A stretch of 64,000 nt of DNA. It comes from JABAYQ01 sp018608925 (GTDB taxonomy: Bacteria; Bacteroidota; Bacteroidia; Flavobacteriales; UBA7312). The stretch lies in assembly GCA_037625715.1 (NCBI GenBank), contig JASJHQ010000076.1, forward strand, positions 15,405 to 79,404, written 5' to 3'. This document shows, one piece after another, positions 61,534-64,000 of the stretch (the stretch's first letter is position 1; the number at the start of each line of letters is the position of its first letter). The notes beneath the pieces are model-generated. The model did no database searches. It was not told where the DNA came from and saw nothing but the letters and a program-made list of their open reading frames with translations. The position numbers and the translations under genes were made by a program.

Positions 61534-62466
61534 ATGAAATATTTTTTATCGATTTTCTTTATCTTTTCTATTGCTACTTTTTCTTATTCTCAAGATTGTA
61601 GCGACCTGTTTTTCTCCGAATATGTTGAAGGACCAAACAACGACAATGGATTAGAAATTTTTAACCCTACAACCGAAACAATTAGTTTAACAGGCTATTC
61701 TATCAACCGTTATTCTAACGGGAGTTTGTCTGTAACTGACAGATTCGACTTAACAGGTGAAATTACTCCTGGACAAGCTATTGCTATCGGAAACGGACAA
61801 TTAGATTCTATCTATTTAGAGCCTCAAGGTTATTGGTCTCAAGCAGTTAGTACAGAATTTTATGATGCTTGTCAAATGCATGGTACTGGTATTTACCCTA
61901 GTCCGTTTTACTTTAACGGCGATGATGCTATTACTCTAGAAAAAGATAATGAAAAAGTAGATATTTTCGGAAAAATAGGTCAAGACCCTGGGGCAGGATG
62001 GACAGACAATTCGGATGCAGGATTTACAGATGCAAATGGTGGCGATTGGTTGTCTAAAAGACAAACATTGATAAGAAAATCGACTATTTTAAAAGGAGTT
62101 ACTTCTAGCCCTATTGTATTTGACGTTATGAGCCAGTGGGACACACTTCCTGATGCAACATATACAGAGCTAGGAGCACACGTTTGCGACTGCGAAACAT
62201 CTTCTGCTTCTATTTCTGAAAGCGAAGTCTCGTTTGTAATGTACCCAAACCCAAGCCTAACAGGCACTAGCGTTAGTATTTCTACATCCAGCAAAATTAA
62301 TTCTGTTGTGATTTTTGATGCATTAGGAAGAGAAGTGAAAAATCTTGTAAGTGTATCCAACAAAAACGCACTTATCTCTCTAAAAAATATAGAAGCTGGA
62401 AATTATTTAGTCTCTATTTTATTCGACAACGGCTCACAAAAGAACACCTCTTTAGTTGTTAAGTAG
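61534..62466 (+). CDS. Lamin-tail-domain protein with T9SS sorting domain
   Basis: The 310-residue secreted protein has a signal peptide (1-19, ending YSQ), a lamin-tail domain (about 20-150, DLFFSEYVEGPNNDNGLEIFNPT, GYSINRYSNGS and the FNGDDAITL block) and a type A T9SS sorting domain at about 232-310 (VMYPNPS, IFDALGREVK, LKNIEAGNYLVSI). Lamin-tail domains appear in secreted nucleases and surface proteins; no nuclease motif is seen here. The stop overlaps the start of the TonB-dependent receptor by 11 nt. Confidence 0.85.
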   Translation: MKYFLSIFFIFSIATFSYSQDCSDLFFSEYVEGPNNDNGLEIFNPTTETISLTGYSINRYSNGSLSVTDRFDLTGEITPGQAIAIGNGQLDSIYLEPQGYWSQAVSTEFYDACQMHGTGIYPSPFYFNGDDAITLEKDNEKVDIFGKIGQDPGAGWTDNSDAGFTDANGGDWLSKRQTLIRKSTILKGVTSSPIVFDVMSQWDTLPDATYTELGAHVCDCETSSASISESEVSFVMYPNPSLTGTSVSISTSSKINSVVIFDALGREVKNLVSVSNKNALISLKNIEAGNYLVSILFDNGSQKNTSLVVK

Positions 62467-64000
62467 AACTACTATAAAAAAGACTTTTGCACTAATTACT
62501 ACAATCACGTTAATTAGCACAAATGTCTTTGCTCAGACCGTATTAAGTGGTCAGATAAATGATGCTATAAGTGGCGAAAGTCTTATAGGCGCAACTGTTA
62601 TTATTAATAAAAAAGGTGTCGTTGCCGATTACGATGGCCGCTATTCTATAAAACTAGAAAAAGGAAAATATAGCGTAACTGTCTCCTATGTAGGATATCA
62701 GAAAGTGACTAAAGAAATTGAGCTAGAAAATAAAAACATCCAACTTAATTTTGAGCTAAGCTCTACACAACTTAATGAAGTTCAAGTAGTAGCAGATATT
62801 GCTATTGACAGAAAAACACCTGTAGCATTTTCAACTATTCCCTTAAAAAAGATTGACGAAGAGTTAGCTTCTCAAGACATCCCAATGATTTTAAATTCTA
62901 CTCCAGGAGTTTATGCCACCCAGCAAGGAGGTGGAGATGGAGATGCAAGAATTACCATAAGAGGGTTTAACCAAAGAAACGTGGCTGTAATGATAGACGG
63001 CATTCCGGTCAACGACATGGAAAACGGTTATGTGTATTGGTCTAATTGGTTTGGACTAGACGCAGTTACATCCAACATTCAAGTTCAAAGAGGTTTAGGA
63101 GCATCTAAAATTGCTATTCCGTCTGTGGGAGGAACGATGAATATTCTTACTAAAGGAATGAACAACAAAAAGAGTACTAGCTTTAAACAAGAAGTCGGTT
63201 CGTTCGGAAAATGGAGAACTAGCTATGGATATAACTCGGGGAAACTGAGCAGCGGCTGGTCATTTACTTTTGCGGGTTCTTATAAAAGAGGTAACGGCTT
63301 TGTAGACGAAACTTTCTCAAAAGGATTGTTTTACTACACCAAAATACAGAAAACTCTAGGCAAACATATTCTAAGTGTATCTGCAATGGGAGCGCCTCAA
63401 GAACACGGACAGAGATCTTTCAAAAGCGACATTGCTACTTATTCTGGAGAGTCGGCTAATGCTTTAGGAATAAACGATAGTTTATTTGGAGAGTTTTCCA
63501 ACAAAGGAATTAATTATAACAAACATTGGGGCTATTTAGACCGATGGTCTATCAACAGTAATGGCGATACTATTTCGTCTACAGAGACCCTAAACACAAA
63601 GAAAAACTATTACCACAAACCTCAATTCTCACTTAGAGACTTTTGGTCGGTAAGCGACAAATTTTACGTTTCCAATATAGCATACGCATCTATCGGAAAC
63701 GGTGGAGGAACTAGTATTCATACCAACTCTTCCAATTACGACACCGATGGTCAGTATAACCTACAAGAAGTGTATAATAATAATGTGAGTTTGCTAGATC
63801 CTAATTATTCGCCGACACTTAACAAGTCGACGAACTACTTAAGAAGCTCAATAAACAACCATTATTGGTATGGGTTTTTGTCCACTATGAATTACGATTT
63901 GTCCAATCAATTTGTTCTTTCTGGAGGTTTAGACTTAAGATATTACGAAGGACAACACTACAGAGAAGTTTATGATTTAGTTGGTGGAGATTATGCTATC
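62456..64000 (+). CDS. TonB-dependent receptor, N-terminal part (TTG start, runs off window)
   Basis: The frame is open from TTG 62456 to the window end (515 codons, no stop). It has a signal peptide ending STNVFAQ, a carboxypeptidase-regulatory-like domain (LSGQINDAISGESLIGATVIIN and GKYSVTVSYVGYQK) and a TonB plug (SQDIPMILNSTPGVYATQ, RITIRGFNQRN and MIDGIPVNDMENG), then the first barrel strands. The signal peptide has no ATG; TTG directly follows a stop in this frame and is the only plausible start. Substrate unknown; translational coupling with the lamin-tail gene is suggested by the overlap. Confidence 0.9.
   Translation, partial: MLSRTTIKKTFALITTITLISTNVFAQTVLSGQINDAISGESLIGATVIINKKGVVADYDGRYSIKLEKGKYSVTVSYVGYQKVTKEIELENKNIQLNFELSSTQLNEVQVVADIAIDRKTPVAFSTIPLKKIDEELASQDIPMILNSTPGVYATQQGGGDGDARITIRGFNQRNVAVMIDGIPVNDMENGYVYWSNWFGLDAVTSNIQVQRGLGASKIAIPSVGGTMNILTKGMNNKKSTSFKQEVGSFGKWRTSYGYNSGKLSSGWSFTFAGSYKRGNGFVDETFSKGLFYYTKIQKTLGKHILSVSAMGAPQEHGQRSFKSDIATYSGESANALGINDSLFGEFSNKGINYNKHWGYLDRWSINSNGDTISSTETLNTKKNYYHKPQFSLRDFWSVSDKFYVSNIAYASIGNGGGTSIHTNSSNYDTDGQYNLQEVYNNNVSLLDPNYSPTLNKSTNYLRSSINNHYWYGFLSTMNYDLSNQFVLSGGLDLRYYEGQHYREVYDLVGGDYAI

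Noticed and set aside
61980..62363. Minus-strand open frame within the lamin-tail gene
   Set aside because: Antisense to a gene with signal peptide and T9SS domain; no supporting motif.
1..64000. Mobile elements, prophage, CRISPR, tRNA or rRNA genes
   Set aside because: No transposase, integrase or phage gene, no repeat-spacer array and no clover-leaf or rRNA segment was noticed. The gaps are short and explained by promoters and terminators. A tRNAscan and Rfam search would be decisive.

Overview
The window is about 35% GC and tightly packed. It comes from a marine-type member of the Bacteroidota, most likely order Flavobacteriales. Four things support this. (1) At least six predicted secreted proteins end in type IX secretion (T9SS) sorting domains. 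(2) The gliding/T9SS-associated genes gldB, gldC, gldD and gldE are present. (3) Promoters resemble the Bacteroidota form TTG-N(17-23)-TAnnTTTG, and there are few Shine-Dalgarno sites. (4) The dcw cluster has the phylum's arrangement, with a long-tailed FtsZ and a PASTA-bearing FtsI. The genus cannot be named from sequence alone. I saw no rRNA, tRNA, CRISPR array, insertion sequence or prophage.

Layout. 1-6.2 kb: a tandem array of four paralogous, individually terminated, T9SS-exported proteins; the first is cut by the window edge. 6.2-11 kb: an MlaF/MlaE lipid ABC transporter pair and, divergently, a tiny lipoprotein candidate, feoA, feoB and a SprT-like metalloprotease gene. 11-19 kb: mannose-1-phosphate guanylyltransferase, fumarase C, a 48-residue membrane protein, an ArsC-like reductase, RF2, RecX, an MFS carrier, RNase G, a 29-residue COX24/mS38-like basic protein and HU. 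19-22.4 kb: mutY-ssb-gldE-gldD. 22.4-38.1 kb: the complete minus-strand dcw run mraZ-rsmH-ftsL-ftsI-murE-mraY-murD-ftsW-murG-murC-ftsQ-ftsA-ftsZ-yqeY. 38.2-41.6 kb: a hydrolase gene and engB, convergent with gldB-gldC, then nadE. 41.6-46.9 kb: trmB, an alkyltransferase-like gene and mrp-nfu-korA-korB. 47-52.3 kb: a glycosyltransferase and a compact candidate phosphate regulon (PhoR/PhoB-type kinase and regulator, porin, small membrane peptide, PiT-like transporter). 52.3-64 kb: a LuxE-like/GNAT pair, a large T9SS type B protein, tyrS, a cluster of epimerase, DUF4296 lipoprotein, dihydroorotase and polyprenol-phosphate mannosyltransferase genes, a cysteine-rich lipoprotein, and a lamin-tail protein overlapping a TonB-dependent receptor that runs off the end.

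How the genes work together. The mur/fts genes make lipid II and build the divisome. Four Gld proteins and the T9SS cargo belong to the export and gliding machinery. FeoAB imports ferrous iron, while Mrp and Nfu may supply Fe-S clusters to the iron-dependent KorAB.

The most interesting signals are these. Three AAAGTGG boxes at 10-bp spacing lie ahead of mraZ. TTAACA-type direct repeats at 11-bp spacing lie in the phosphate locus. Several genes start 4-7 nt after a consensus -7 element and may be leaderless. A lipoprotein carries three C-x3-C-x3-CC repeats and a His-rich tail. Several small genes (27-48 residues) are easily missed. No wholly new multi-gene system was recognised.
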